This document shows, piece after piece, positions 18,364 to 26,810 of a DNA stretch of 64,000 bases (within the stretch, counting starts at the first letter, position 1; the number at the start of each line of letters is the position of its first letter). The translations under genes and the position numbers were made by a program. The DNA comes from JAWKZG01 sp041396125 (GTDB lineage Bacteria > Pseudomonadota > Gammaproteobacteria > Competibacterales > Competibacteraceae), in the NCBI GenBank assembly GCA_041396125.1, contig JAWKZG010000012.1, forward strand, positions 62,001 to 126,000. Direction: 5' to 3'. The notes under the pieces were generated by a model. The model had not been told where the DNA came from and searched no databases. It worked only from the letters and a program-made list of their open reading frames with translations.

Positions 18364-18972
18364 TTAACTGAAAAAAAACCGCTTGAGCCCGCTCAGCATG
18401 AGCTGCATGCCCATGGTGACCAGGATCAGCCCCATAAAGCGCAGGAACACCCGGTGGCCGCGGTGACTGACTTGCTCATGCAGCCACGAAGCAAAGAACA
18501 GCGCCAGAAACAGCAACGCGGCTTCCACCGCCACAGCGCCCAGCACCACGAGCTGACTGCTCATACCGGGACTGCGGGCGGTTAAGGTGATGACCGTAGT
18601 AATTGCGCCCGGCCCGGCGATCATGGGCATTGCCAGCGGCACCAGAATGGGATCGTTGTCGTCCTCGCCATCGCCGCTGTCGTGCTGGACCCGCGTTGGC
18701 CGGCCGGTCATCATTTCCAGACCCATCAGCAGCACAACCAGTCCGCCGCCGCTTTGGAAGGCTGCTGTAGAAATGCCCAGCAGATTCAGCAGGCCACTCC
18801 CGGCCAGGGCTGCCACTGTCAGAATCAGTCCGACATAGAACGCTGTCCGCAGTGCTGCCCGGCGCTGCCTGGACGGAGACCAGCCGTCGGTCAGACCGAG
18901 AAATACCGGCACCGCACCCAAGGGATTGGAGATAGCGATAATGGCGGCGACGGCTTGAATGAAGTGGTCCAT
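18364..18972 (-). CDS. MarC/UPF0056 family membrane protein
   Basis: 202 residues with six predicted membrane segments and the MarC-type N-terminus IAISNPLGAVPVFLGLT. The second half has the conserved PLAMPMIAGPGAITTVI segment. The function of MarC proteins is not settled; the original antibiotic-resistance link in E. coli was not upheld. A charged loop (about 95-112) is rich in Asp, Glu and Asn. It sits 9 bp after ackA and 29 bp before the P-type ATPase, in the middle of the run. Confidence 0.9.
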   Translation of the reverse strand: MDHFIQAVAAIIAISNPLGAVPVFLGLTDGWSPSRQRRAALRTAFYVGLILTVAALAGSGLLNLLGISTAAFQSGGGLVVLLMGLEMMTGRPTRVQHDSGDGEDDNDPILVPLAMPMIAGPGAITTVITLTARSPGMSSQLVVLGAVAVEAALLFLALFFASWLHEQVSHRGHRVFLRFMGLILVTMGMQLMLSGLKRFFFS

Positions 18973-18981
18973 CGGGCGTAC

Positions 18982-20169
18982 TTACGGTGTTGTTGACGCT
19001 TGCATGACGGCCCGGGTGTGCTGCGCAATCATCCATTCTTCGTTGGTCGGAATGACCCAGACCGATACCGCGCTGTCCGGGCTGCTGATACAGGGGCCGT
19101 GGTGCTGATTGGCGGCAGGGTCCAGTTGTATCCCTAACCAGCCGGCCAGTTGACAGACCTGGGCGCGAATCGGAGCGGCGTGTTCACCGATGCCGCCGGT
19201 GAAAACCAGCGCATCCAGCCCGCCCAGACTGGCCGTCAGCGCGCCCAGTTCGCGGTTAATGCGGTAGGCGAATAAATCGAGTGCCGCGCGCGCGCCGGGC
19301 GCATCGCTGGCCAGCAGGGTGCGCACATCATTGCTGAGGCCCGAGATGCCGAGCAGTCCCGACTGGTGATACAGCAGATCAGTGACTTCAGCGGTGTTAA
19401 GACCGAGCGTATCCTGCAGGTACAACACCACACCGGGATCAAGATTGCCGCAGCGCGTACCCATGGGCAGGCCGTCCAGAGCGGTGAACCCCATCGTGGT
19501 GTCGATGCTCTGGCCGTTGCGCAGCGCGCACATGCTGGCACCGTTGCCAAGATGCGCCGCTATCACCCGGCCGGTGGCCAGCTCCGGCCCTGCCACGTCG
19601 GGCAATACACTGGCGATATATTCATAGGACAGGCCGTGAAAGCCGTAGCGGCGAATACCCGCGTCGTAATACTTTTGCGGCAGGGCGAACTGGCGGGCAA
19701 GTTCCGGCAGTGTGTGGTGGAAAGCGGTATCGAAGCAGGCGATTTGCAGTAAATCCGGCTCCAGCGCCGTCAACGCACGAATACCGGCCAGATTATGGCG
19801 CTGGTGCAGCGGTGCCAGCGGACTGAGCTTGCTCAGCTCGTCCAGCACTGTGGCGTCAACTTTCAGTGGTGCGAAGAACGACGGACCACCGTGCACAACC
19901 CGGTGACCGACCGCATGAATGGCACGTACTGCTTCCAGTTGCCGGCCCCAGTTCACCAGGGCTGCCATGGCCTGACCGTGATCGAGATCCTGCCCCAGTA
20001 CTTCATCGGCGATGGGCTTATTGTCCTGGTCGACAGCGCGCATATGGGTGTTGTGACCCAGTTCGATCTGGCCCCGACCCAGTAAGGGTAAGGCGCTGTC
20101 GTCCGCGTTATACAGCCCGAACTTGATGCTCGATGAGCCACTGTTCAGAACCAGAATATTGCCGCTCAT
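18982..20169 (-). CDS. ackA: Acetate kinase
   Basis: 395 residues, full length. Converts acetyl-phosphate and ADP to acetate and ATP, and the reverse. Family signatures are the N-terminal VLNSGSSSIKFGL and the GFHGLSYEY and GNLDPG segments. It overlaps the phosphotransacylase-fusion gene by 4 bp (ATGA), so the enzyme pair acyl-CoA to acyl-phosphate to acid plus ATP is made together. Given the MaoC domain on its partner, other short-chain acyl phosphates (propionyl, butyryl) are possible substrates; that is inference. Confidence 0.96.
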   Translation of the reverse strand: MSGNILVLNSGSSSIKFGLYNADDSALPLLGRGQIELGHNTHMRAVDQDNKPIADEVLGQDLDHGQAMAALVNWGRQLEAVRAIHAVGHRVVHGGPSFFAPLKVDATVLDELSKLSPLAPLHQRHNLAGIRALTALEPDLLQIACFDTAFHHTLPELARQFALPQKYYDAGIRRYGFHGLSYEYIASVLPDVAGPELATGRVIAAHLGNGASMCALRNGQSIDTTMGFTALDGLPMGTRCGNLDPGVVLYLQDTLGLNTAEVTDLLYHQSGLLGISGLSNDVRTLLASDAPGARAALDLFAYRINRELGALTASLGGLDALVFTGGIGEHAAPIRAQVCQLAGWLGIQLDPAANQHHGPCISSPDSAVSVWVIPTNEEWMIAQHTRAVMQASTTP

Positions 20170-21566
20170 AACGGCAGTTCGCGTTGCTGGTGCTGGAGCA
20201 GCATGACCGCCAGCGCACAGGAAGCCAGCCGGGTGATCGTGTCATCGGCGCGACTGGTCAGGATGATCGGTACGCGCGCTCCGAGCACGATGCCTGCACC
20301 TTCGGCACCACCCAGGTATTCCAGCTGTTTGGCCAGCATATTGCCAGCTTCCAGGTCGGGCACCACCAGAATATCGGCCTGTCCTGCAACCGGTGAGACA
20401 ATACCTTTGATCGCGGCAGCTTCAGCGGAAACCGCATTATCAAAAGCCAGCGGCCCGTCGATAATACCGCCGCTGATCTGACCGCGCTGGGCCATTTTGC
20501 ACAGTGCTGCCGCGTCCAGCGTGGACTGAATACTGGGCGTGACGGTTTCCACTGCGGACAGAATAGCGACCCGTGGTTCATCGATGTCGAGCGCATGGGC
20601 TAACTCGATAGCATTCTGAATAATATCGCGTTTATCAGTCAGAGACGGGTAAATATTGACAGCAGCATCGGTGATAAACAGCGGCCGGACGTAGGTCGGT
20701 ACATCAAATGCAAACACATGACTAAGTCGCCGTTCAGTACGCAGACCGGTATCACGAGCCACGACGGCATGCATCAGCTCATCGGTATGCAGACTGCCTT
20801 TCATCAGTGCCTGCACCTCCCCGGCTCTGGCCAGTTGCACCGCCTTTTCAGCGGCCGCATGGCTGTGTTCGGTAGAGATCAGCTGGTAGGGCGACAGGTC
20901 GATATTTTCGGCTTCTGCAACAGCGCGGATTTTGTGCTCGGGGCCAACCAATACAGGAATGATCAGTTCCTGCTCGACCGCTGCGACCATGCCGGCAAGC
21001 GAGGTCTTGTCTACCGGATGGACGATGGCAGTACGGATCGGCGGATGGTTTTTGGCGGCTGCCAGCAATCGGTGCAGATGCACCCGTTCGGCCAGATGGA
21101 CCTCGGGCAGCACCCAGCGCGGGCGTTTGATTTTCTCGCTGGGCGCAATCACGTCGGCTTCGCCGCTGATTACCGTTTTACCTTCCTGGTTGGTGCAGCG
21201 ACAATCCAGCAGCAGACGGCATTTTTCCGGGTCCTTGCTCTTGACGGTGACCGTGACGGTGAGCACATCCCCCAGCCCTACCGGGCGGCGGAAGCTCAGC
21301 GACTGATTGAGGTAAATCGTACCGGGACCGGGTAATTGGGTGCCGAGTACGGTTGAAATCAGTGCTCCACCCCACAGACCATGGGCGATGATCTCGTGGA
21401 AACGGCTGCTTTTGGCGTAATCTTCGTCGACGTGGGCGGGGTTCACATCACCGGACATCACCGCAAACAGTTTAATATCCTGCAGTGTCAGCCGACGCTC
21501 CAGACTGGCCGAGTCGCCAATCTGGATTTCGTCGAAGGTGCGATTTTCGATCATGTCTTGCTTCAT
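20166..21566 (-). CDS. MaoC hydratase-phosphotransacylase fusion
   Basis: 466 residues from the chosen ATG. The N-terminal domain (about 1-150) is an (R)-specific enoyl-CoA hydratase fold with the hydratase-2 motif DVNPAH (Asp40, His45) and HGLWGG. The C-terminal domain (about 160-466) is a phosphate acetyl/butyryltransferase. The hydratase could supply (R)-3-hydroxyacyl-CoA for PHA or act in its breakdown, and the transferase hands acyl groups to phosphate for AckA. A longer frame from 21608 would overlap fabI; the ATG at 21566 has AAGGAA 6 nt upstream and leaves a 10-bp gap. This fusion with ackA and fabI is a recurring bacterial arrangement. Confidence 0.92.
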   Translation of the reverse strand: MKQDMIENRTFDEIQIGDSASLERRLTLQDIKLFAVMSGDVNPAHVDEDYAKSSRFHEIIAHGLWGGALISTVLGTQLPGPGTIYLNQSLSFRRPVGLGDVLTVTVTVKSKDPEKCRLLLDCRCTNQEGKTVISGEADVIAPSEKIKRPRWVLPEVHLAERVHLHRLLAAAKNHPPIRTAIVHPVDKTSLAGMVAAVEQELIIPVLVGPEHKIRAVAEAENIDLSPYQLISTEHSHAAAEKAVQLARAGEVQALMKGSLHTDELMHAVVARDTGLRTERRLSHVFAFDVPTYVRPLFITDAAVNIYPSLTDKRDIIQNAIELAHALDIDEPRVAILSAVETVTPSIQSTLDAAALCKMAQRGQISGGIIDGPLAFDNAVSAEAAAIKGIVSPVAGQADILVVPDLEAGNMLAKQLEYLGGAEGAGIVLGARVPIILTSRADDTITRLASCALAVMLLQHQQRELPL

Positions 21567-21576
21567 GTTGCTTTCC

Positions 21577-22353
21577 TTAGCCCAGAATATGGTAGCCGGC
21601 ATCGACATAGGCGGTGTGGCCGGTCATCGCCCGCCCCGCATCACTGACCAGACAGGCAGCCACTGCGCCCACATCTTCAATGCTCACCTGATGACGGGCC
21701 GGAGCGCGTTCGGCGGCCGCATTGAGCAAGGCTTCGAAGCGATCGATACCGCTGGACGCACGGGTTTTGATTGGTCCTGGTGACAGCGCATGAACACGGA
21801 TACCTTGCGGACCGAGTTCCTCCGCCAGATAGCGTACCGAGCACTCCAGTGCGGCTTTGATCGGACCCATGATGTTGTAATTGGGAATGACTTTTTCGGC
21901 CCCGTAATAACTCATGGTCAACAGGGTGCCGCCGTCCTTCAGCAGCGGTTCAGCCAGATGCGCCATGCGGATAAACGAGTAGCAGGAGATATCCATCGCT
22001 GTCTGGAAACCCTCGCGCGAGCAATCCGTTACCCGGCCCAATAAATCGTCTCGCGGGCAATAGGCAATGGAGTGCACCAGAAAATCGAGTTTGCCCCACT
22101 TCTGCTGAACGTGTTGAAACAGGGCATGAAGCTGCGCCTCGTCGCGCACGTCGCAGAGTAATAGATCGGGGTTGCCAAGATCGGCCAGCAAGGGCTGGAT
22201 ATAAGGCTCGGCTTTGACCGCGCCGTGGCTCAGCACCAGCTCGGCGCCAGCCTGGTGCAGCATTTTGGCGCAGCCGTAGGCAATGCTGTTGGCGTTTGCA
22301 ATACCAACGACAAGCCCTTTTTTGCCTGCCAGGAAAGGTCCGGCTTTGAACAT
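21577..22353 (-). CDS. fabI: Enoyl-[ACP] reductase (NADH), FabI
   Basis: 258 residues, short-chain dehydrogenase fold. Reduces trans-2-enoyl-ACP in the last step of fatty-acid elongation. The cofactor segment VVGIANANSIAYG and the catalytic Tyr-x6-Lys (Tyr159, Lys166) in PNYNIMGPIK are as in E. coli FabI (Tyr156, Lys163). AGGAG 8 nt before the ATG. Its place between phaC and the MaoC-transacylase gene suggests a role tied to that pathway, possibly in addition to a housekeeping reductase elsewhere in the genome. Confidence 0.95.
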   Translation of the reverse strand: MFKAGPFLAGKKGLVVGIANANSIAYGCAKMLHQAGAELVLSHGAVKAEPYIQPLLADLGNPDLLLCDVRDEAQLHALFQHVQQKWGKLDFLVHSIAYCPRDDLLGRVTDCSREGFQTAMDISCYSFIRMAHLAEPLLKDGGTLLTMSYYGAEKVIPNYNIMGPIKAALECSVRYLAEELGPQGIRVHALSPGPIKTRASSGIDRFEALLNAAAERAPARHQVSIEDVGAVAACLVSDAGRAMTGHTAYVDAGYHILG

Positions 22354-22394
22354 ATTAGTGAGCTCCTGAGAAATAATTTGTTTTACCAGTGCTG

Positions 22395-22420
22395 CCCGCC
22401 GGCTGTTGTGACCGGGCGGG
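22395..22420 (-). other. GC-rich hairpin between phaC and fabI
   Basis: CCCGCC (22395-22400) pairs with GGCGGG (22415-22420), extended by GG/CC with a one-base bulge. No T-run follows on the minus strand. It may stabilise the phaC transcript end or weaken read-through into fabI. Confidence 0.35.
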
Positions 22421-22447
22421 AAAGCATCAATGGCTAGACAGTCAGTG

Positions 22448-22482
22448 TTTTAAAATTCCCTGGGGTTTTAAAATTCCCTGGG
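22448..22482. repeat. Two-copy 18-bp tandem repeat in the phaC-fabI gap
   Basis: TTTTAAAATTCCCTGGGG occurs twice head to tail (second copy lacks the last G). Each copy contains the palindrome TTTTAAAA. It lies 18 bp beyond the phaC stop codon. Confidence 0.7.
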
Positions 22483-22500
22483 TAAGAATCCGGGGCTGTT

Positions 22501-24369
22501 TCAGGGGGCCAGTACATAACTGCCGGGTGCCGCACCCAGCGGCGGGTAGTCCTTGTTACCGAGCGTCGGTGGTGCAGTTTTGCCCGATGAGCGGGCGCTG
22601 AGCCAGGCTTGCCAGGCTGGCCACCAGGACCCCTGCTGGGTTGGTGTGGTTTGCTGCCAGGTGTCGGGATCGATATAGGTCTCGCCTTCCCGATGGGTGC
22701 GCATCTGAAAACGGCGGCGCGGGTGCCCCGGTTCGCTGACGATGCCTGCATTATGGCCGCCGCTGGTCAGCACAAACGTGACTTCATCGGCATCGGCCAG
22801 CAGATGGATTTTGTAGACTGATTTCCAGGGAGCGACATGATCCTTGACCGTGCCAACGGCGAAAATCGGGGCACGGATGTCGTTGATCACAACCGGTCGG
22901 CCATCAATCCGGTACCGGCCATTGGCCAGATCGTTATTCAGGAACAGACGGCGCAGATACTCGGAATGCATCCGATAGGGCATGCGGGTCAGATCGGCGT
23001 TCCAGGCCATCAGATCATTCATCGGCTGCCGTTGACCCAGCATATAATCATGCACCAGGCGCGACCAGATCAGATCATTGGAGCGCAGCAGCTGAAAGGC
23101 TCCGGCCATCTGATAACCGTCCAGATAGCCCTGTTCCCACATCATGTTTTCCAGATATGAGACTTCGCTTTCACCGATGAACAGGGTCAGCTCGCCGGCT
23201 TCGGTAAAATCGACCTGGGTCGCAAATGTGGTCAGAGAGGCCAGTCGCTGATCGCCATCACGGGCCATCGCCGCCGCGGCAATCGATAACAGAGTGCCGC
23301 CCAGGCAATAGCCGACAGCATGCACTTTCTGTTCGGGAACAATAGCCGAGATAGCATCCAGTGCTGCCATCGGTCCAAGCCGACGGTAATCCTCCATGCC
23401 GAGATTGCGATCCTCGGAGTCCGGATTGCGCCAGGAAATCATGAACACGGTATGCCCCTGGTCAACCAGGTATTTGACCAGTGAGTTCTCTGGTGACAGA
23501 TCCAGAATGTAATACTTCATGATCCAGGCGGGTACGATCAGGATCGGTTCGGCATAGACCTCCGTTGTGCTCGGGCTGTACTGGATCAGCTCGATCAAGT
23601 GGTTGCGATACACGACCTGACCGGGGGTTACCGCCAGATTGTGCCCGACCTGAAAAGCCTCGGCACCGACCGGTGGTTTGCCGGAAACCGCGCGTTCCCA
23701 GTCCTCGACAAAGTTTTGCCAGCCCTGGACCAGATTCATGCCACCGCTGGCCAGTGTGGCCTGGGCGATTTCCGGGTTCAGCCAGGGGTTGATAGAGGGT
23801 GAATAACGATCCAGTAACTGGCGGGTCACGAAAGACACGACCTGTTCCCGTCCAGGTGACAGGCCGTCGATATCGGTGGTAGCGTTATGCCACCACTGCT
23901 GATTTAGCAGAAATGCCTGATGGATCAGGTTATAAGGCCATTGCTTCCAGGCATCGTCCGTGAAGCGCTGATCCTGCGGCAAAGGTTCAATACAACAGGC
24001 GGGATCGGCGTTAAACGGGGCCTGGCTGCTGTAGCGCAACAGACGTACCTGTTTGCGAACCAGTTTTTCCAGTAATTCCAGCTGCTTGCCGGGTGATAAC
24101 ATTAAATGAGCCAGCCATTCAAAATAGGTGCTGGCCAGACCGGCCGGTGTAATGCCGGCTGTCAGCCGTGCCAGACCGGCCTTGAAGGTGCGATCCAGCG
24201 CATAGTTCATGGCATGAGCGGGGTCCGGGTGTTGTCCGCTCGGCTCAGATGCTGCCGCCGGGGGCGGCGGGGCTGCCAATGTATTGTCAGATTGCTTGGG
24301 TGCAGAGATTTGTGTGCCGACTTCGGATTGCGACGTCGGCGTCGAAGTTGTTGTGGTAACCGTCGTCAT
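22501..24369 (-). CDS. phaC: Class I polyhydroxyalkanoate synthase
   Basis: 622 residues. Polymerises (R)-3-hydroxyacyl-CoA to PHA at the granule surface. The lipase-like box is GYCLGG with catalytic Cys355; the catalytic Asp and His are in GTVKDHVAPW and SGGHNAGIV. The length and single-subunit layout fit class I. A Pro/Ala/Thr-rich stretch of about 50 residues precedes the conserved N-terminal domain. The frame extends upstream to 24465, but the ATG at 24369 has AGGAAA 9 nt before it and removes a non-family N-terminus. First gene of the long minus-strand run; divergent from the nitrilase gene. Confidence 0.95.
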   Translation of the reverse strand: MTTVTTTTSTPTSQSEVGTQISAPKQSDNTLAAPPPPAAASEPSGQHPDPAHAMNYALDRTFKAGLARLTAGITPAGLASTYFEWLAHLMLSPGKQLELLEKLVRKQVRLLRYSSQAPFNADPACCIEPLPQDQRFTDDAWKQWPYNLIHQAFLLNQQWWHNATTDIDGLSPGREQVVSFVTRQLLDRYSPSINPWLNPEIAQATLASGGMNLVQGWQNFVEDWERAVSGKPPVGAEAFQVGHNLAVTPGQVVYRNHLIELIQYSPSTTEVYAEPILIVPAWIMKYYILDLSPENSLVKYLVDQGHTVFMISWRNPDSEDRNLGMEDYRRLGPMAALDAISAIVPEQKVHAVGYCLGGTLLSIAAAAMARDGDQRLASLTTFATQVDFTEAGELTLFIGESEVSYLENMMWEQGYLDGYQMAGAFQLLRSNDLIWSRLVHDYMLGQRQPMNDLMAWNADLTRMPYRMHSEYLRRLFLNNDLANGRYRIDGRPVVINDIRAPIFAVGTVKDHVAPWKSVYKIHLLADADEVTFVLTSGGHNAGIVSEPGHPRRRFQMRTHREGETYIDPDTWQQTTPTQQGSWWPAWQAWLSARSSGKTAPPTLGNKDYPPLGAAPGSYVLAP

Positions 24370-24427
24370 GGCTAACTGTTTCCTGCTATAAAGCACTGTG
24401 TAATGTAGGACAACAGTATTGCAGAAA

Positions 24428-24462
24428 TGCTGCGACGCAGCAAAATAGTACTTTTGCGTACT
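24428..24462. promoter_or_regulatory. Two adjacent inverted repeats between phaC and nitrilase gene
   Basis: TGCTGC-GAC-GCAGCA (24428-24442) and AGTAC-TTTTGC-GTACT (24447-24462) sit 4 bp apart in the divergent promoter region. Either could be an operator for phaC (for example for a PhaR-like repressor) or for the nitrilase gene. No regulator gene is nearby. Confidence 0.35.
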
Positions 24463-24496
24463 CACACAAGAAAAACTTACATCAAGAGGTCAATGC

Positions 24497-25399
24497 ATGG
24501 GCACCAATCCGACTATTGCCTGCTGGGCGAATAATCTTGCTTATCCGGCGCGCAGTCTGGAGAACTGGCTGGCGCAATTGGACCGGCGACTTGAACAGGC
24601 GCACTCGGCCGGTGCGCATATGCTGTTTTTACCAGAATATGCTTGTGCTCAATGGTTGAATTTTGCGCCGCAGCATTTGCCTGGCAGTGAGGAAATTCCC
24701 TGGCTGGCTGACCTGGGCGAGCAGGCTTTGCCGGTGCTCAAGTCACTGGCGCAGACCCATGGTATCGCGCTGTTTGCCGGTACGCTGCCGAGTGTGAGTG
24801 CGGAACACGCGCCGCCGCTGCTGAACCGCGCCCATCTGTTGCTACCGGACGGCCGGCATATCAGGCAGGACAAACTCTGTCTGACACCGGATGAAAAAGA
24901 AGCCGATGGCTGGAACCTGAGTCCCGGCTATACGCTGAATCTGTTTGAATGGCAGGGCTGGCGGGTGGCTATTGTGATCTGTCTGGATATTGAGCTGCCC
25001 GCGCTGGCAACCCGTCTGGCCGAGTACCAGCCGGATTTGATACTGGTGCCGAGCATGACCAGCCGGGGCGGTTTCTGGCGTGTTAACAGCTGCGCCAAGG
25101 CGCGTTCGGTCGAGCTGTTTACCTCGATCTGTGTGGTTGGCTGCTATGGCCAGCCGCGAGCCGGGCATTGGCCGTATCGCGGCGGGGCCAGTGTATATAT
25201 TCCCTGTGAACAGGCGCTCGGCCTGACCGGTGTGCATGCCGAATTGCCGCCCAGTGATGGCGACGAGTCCGACGGTCAGGCACTACTGGTGCGCGAGTTG
25301 CCGCTCAGCACTGTGCATGAGTTGCGCGGCGGCGGCAGCGTGGAAGTCTGGCCCGGTGCCTGGCGGGCCGATCATGTCCACATTGAGGTCGTGTCATAA
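24497..25399 (+). CDS. Nitrilase-superfamily carbon-nitrogen hydrolase
   Basis: 300 residues. The Glu-Lys-Cys triad of the nitrilase fold is visible: Glu47 in FLPEYAC, Lys126 in RQDKLCL and Cys162 in VICLDIE. This superfamily splits amide C-N bonds (or nitriles); the substrate is not identifiable. Closest in layout to bacterial amidases acting on small amides. AAGAGG lies 9-10 nt before the ATG. Its stop codon is one base from the end of the convergent sugar kinase. Confidence 0.85.
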   Translation: MGTNPTIACWANNLAYPARSLENWLAQLDRRLEQAHSAGAHMLFLPEYACAQWLNFAPQHLPGSEEIPWLADLGEQALPVLKSLAQTHGIALFAGTLPSVSAEHAPPLLNRAHLLLPDGRHIRQDKLCLTPDEKEADGWNLSPGYTLNLFEWQGWRVAIVICLDIELPALATRLAEYQPDLILVPSMTSRGGFWRVNSCAKARSVELFTSICVVGCYGQPRAGHWPYRGGASVYIPCEQALGLTGVHAELPPSDGDESDGQALLVRELPLSTVHELRGGGSVEVWPGAWRADHVHIEVVS

Positions 25400-25400
25400 T

Positions 25401-26315
25401 TTATTCTACTGCAATAATGGCCCCTTGCTGCTGGATCACCTGCGCTGCCAGCCGGTGCGCGGCTTCGGCGGCTGCTACAGCGGTTTGTCCTGACAGACGG
25501 GCGCTGTAATAAGCCGCGTTAAACGAATCCCCCGCCGCAGTGGTGTCAACCGGCTGGGCAACCGGTTCGCCTGCGACCTGCTGTCTTTGCCCGTCAAGCG
25601 CAAGCAGGGCCGGTTTGGGGCCTTGTTTGACAACGATTTCAGTAACCCCGAGCGCTTGCAGGCGGTCAGCGGTGGCGTCCGGATCGGCATCCCCCCAGAG
25701 TGCGGCTTCATCTTCAAACGTCGGACAGGCCAGATCGGTCTGCGCCCATATTTTTTGCAGCCAGTGTCGGGCTGCTGCCGGGTCCGGCCACAGGCGGGGG
25801 CGGTAATTGCTGTCGAAGCCGACTTTGCCACTGCGACTGCGGATTGATGCCAGCAGGGTCAATAATCGCTCGCGAGCGGGCTCGTCCAGGATAGCCAGGG
25901 TAATGCCGGACAGGTATACAAAATCGTAATCTTGCAATGCCTGCTCGATGCGTTGTGTGTCGTCGCAACTAAACAACATCCGGGCGGCTGCCTGTTGGCG
26001 CCAGTAGTAAAATGTGCGTTCGCCGTCAGCGTCCGTACGAATGATGTACAGGCCCGGCAAATGGTCGGGCAGACGGGCCACCAATGTGGTATCCAGCCCT
26101 TCCGCCTGCCAGGCTTGCAGCAGCTCGGCGCTGAACGGGTCTGTACCCAGGGCTGTGACGTAGCTGACAAGGGTGTCTGCGGCGGGCAGACAGCGGCGGG
26201 CATAGACCGCCGTATTCAGGGTGTCGCCACCAAAAGTACGGCGCATGCGGTCGTTATGCTGGCGATCTTGCCACAGTTCGATCATGCATTCGCCGATGCA
26301 GGCTATTCGTTTCAT
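25401..26315 (-). CDS. kdgK: 2-keto-3-deoxygluconate kinase-like PfkB sugar kinase
   Basis: 304 residues, ribokinase/PfkB fold. N-terminal motif CIGECMIELW and sugar-binding GGDTLNTAVYARR match KDG kinases; the C-terminal PfkB signature TTAAGDSFNAAYY carries the catalytic Asp. It would phosphorylate 2-keto-3-deoxygluconate to KDPG in hexuronate or branched Entner-Doudoroff breakdown. No KDPG aldolase or transporter is adjacent, so the assignment rests on sequence alone. Confidence 0.85.
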   Translation of the reverse strand: MKRIACIGECMIELWQDRQHNDRMRRTFGGDTLNTAVYARRCLPAADTLVSYVTALGTDPFSAELLQAWQAEGLDTTLVARLPDHLPGLYIIRTDADGERTFYYWRQQAAARMLFSCDDTQRIEQALQDYDFVYLSGITLAILDEPARERLLTLLASIRSRSGKVGFDSNYRPRLWPDPAAARHWLQKIWAQTDLACPTFEDEAALWGDADPDATADRLQALGVTEIVVKQGPKPALLALDGQRQQVAGEPVAQPVDTTAAGDSFNAAYYSARLSGQTAVAAAEAAHRLAAQVIQQQGAIIAVE

Positions 26316-26398
26316 GCTGATTCTCGTATTCTCAATAAGGTCGTTTCGAAAAGAAAAGCAAAAACCTTACTGGAAGGATAAGGTTAAACAGTATTGCC

Positions 26399-26408
26399 TG
26401 TGTATAAT
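26399..26408 (+). promoter_or_regulatory. Extended -10 promoter of yajC-secDF
   Basis: TATAAT at 26403-26408, preceded by TG two bases upstream (extended -10). No good -35 is seen at 16-18 bp. The expected start is near 26415, giving a leader of about 48 nt before yajC. Confidence 0.55.
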
Positions 26409-26462
26409 ACGCGCCTTCATTTTTTTATAAATCTACAACGTTATAACAGGAAAGCGCTGATC

Positions 26463-26795
26463 ATGAATTTCCTCATTAGTGACGCAATGGCACAAGGCGG
26501 AGCCCCTGCCCAGGGTAGTGGTTTACTCGGCCTGCTGTTCCCCATCCTATTAATCGTAGTCTTTTATTTTCTGCTGATACGGCCTCAGACCAAGCGTGCT
26601 AAAGAGCACAAACAAATGGTTGAGGCGATCAAAAAAGGTGACGAGGTGGTAACGGCTGGCGGTGTGCTGGGCCGGATTACCGAAGTAGGCGATAATTTTC
26701 TGCAGGTTGAAGTGGCGGAAGGCGTGCAACTGAAAGTGCAAAAGCATTCGATTACTTCACTGATGCCCAAGGGCACCGTCAAAGGCGAGCTGTAA
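26463..26795 (+). CDS. yajC: Sec translocon accessory subunit YajC
   Basis: 110 residues from the chosen ATG (AGGAAA upstream); the open frame extends 23 codons further but without family sequence. One membrane segment (about 20-38, LLGLLFPILLIVVFYFLLI) followed by the conserved RPQTKRAKEHKQM stretch and a small beta domain. Part of the SecDF-YajC complex. First gene of yajC-secD-secF, 15 bp before secD. Confidence 0.97.
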   Translation: MNFLISDAMAQGGAPAQGSGLLGLLFPILLIVVFYFLLIRPQTKRAKEHKQMVEAIKKGDEVVTAGGVLGRITEVGDNFLQVEVAEGVQLKVQKHSITSLMPKGTVKGEL

Positions 26796-26810
26796 GGCAG
26801 GATTGACAGC

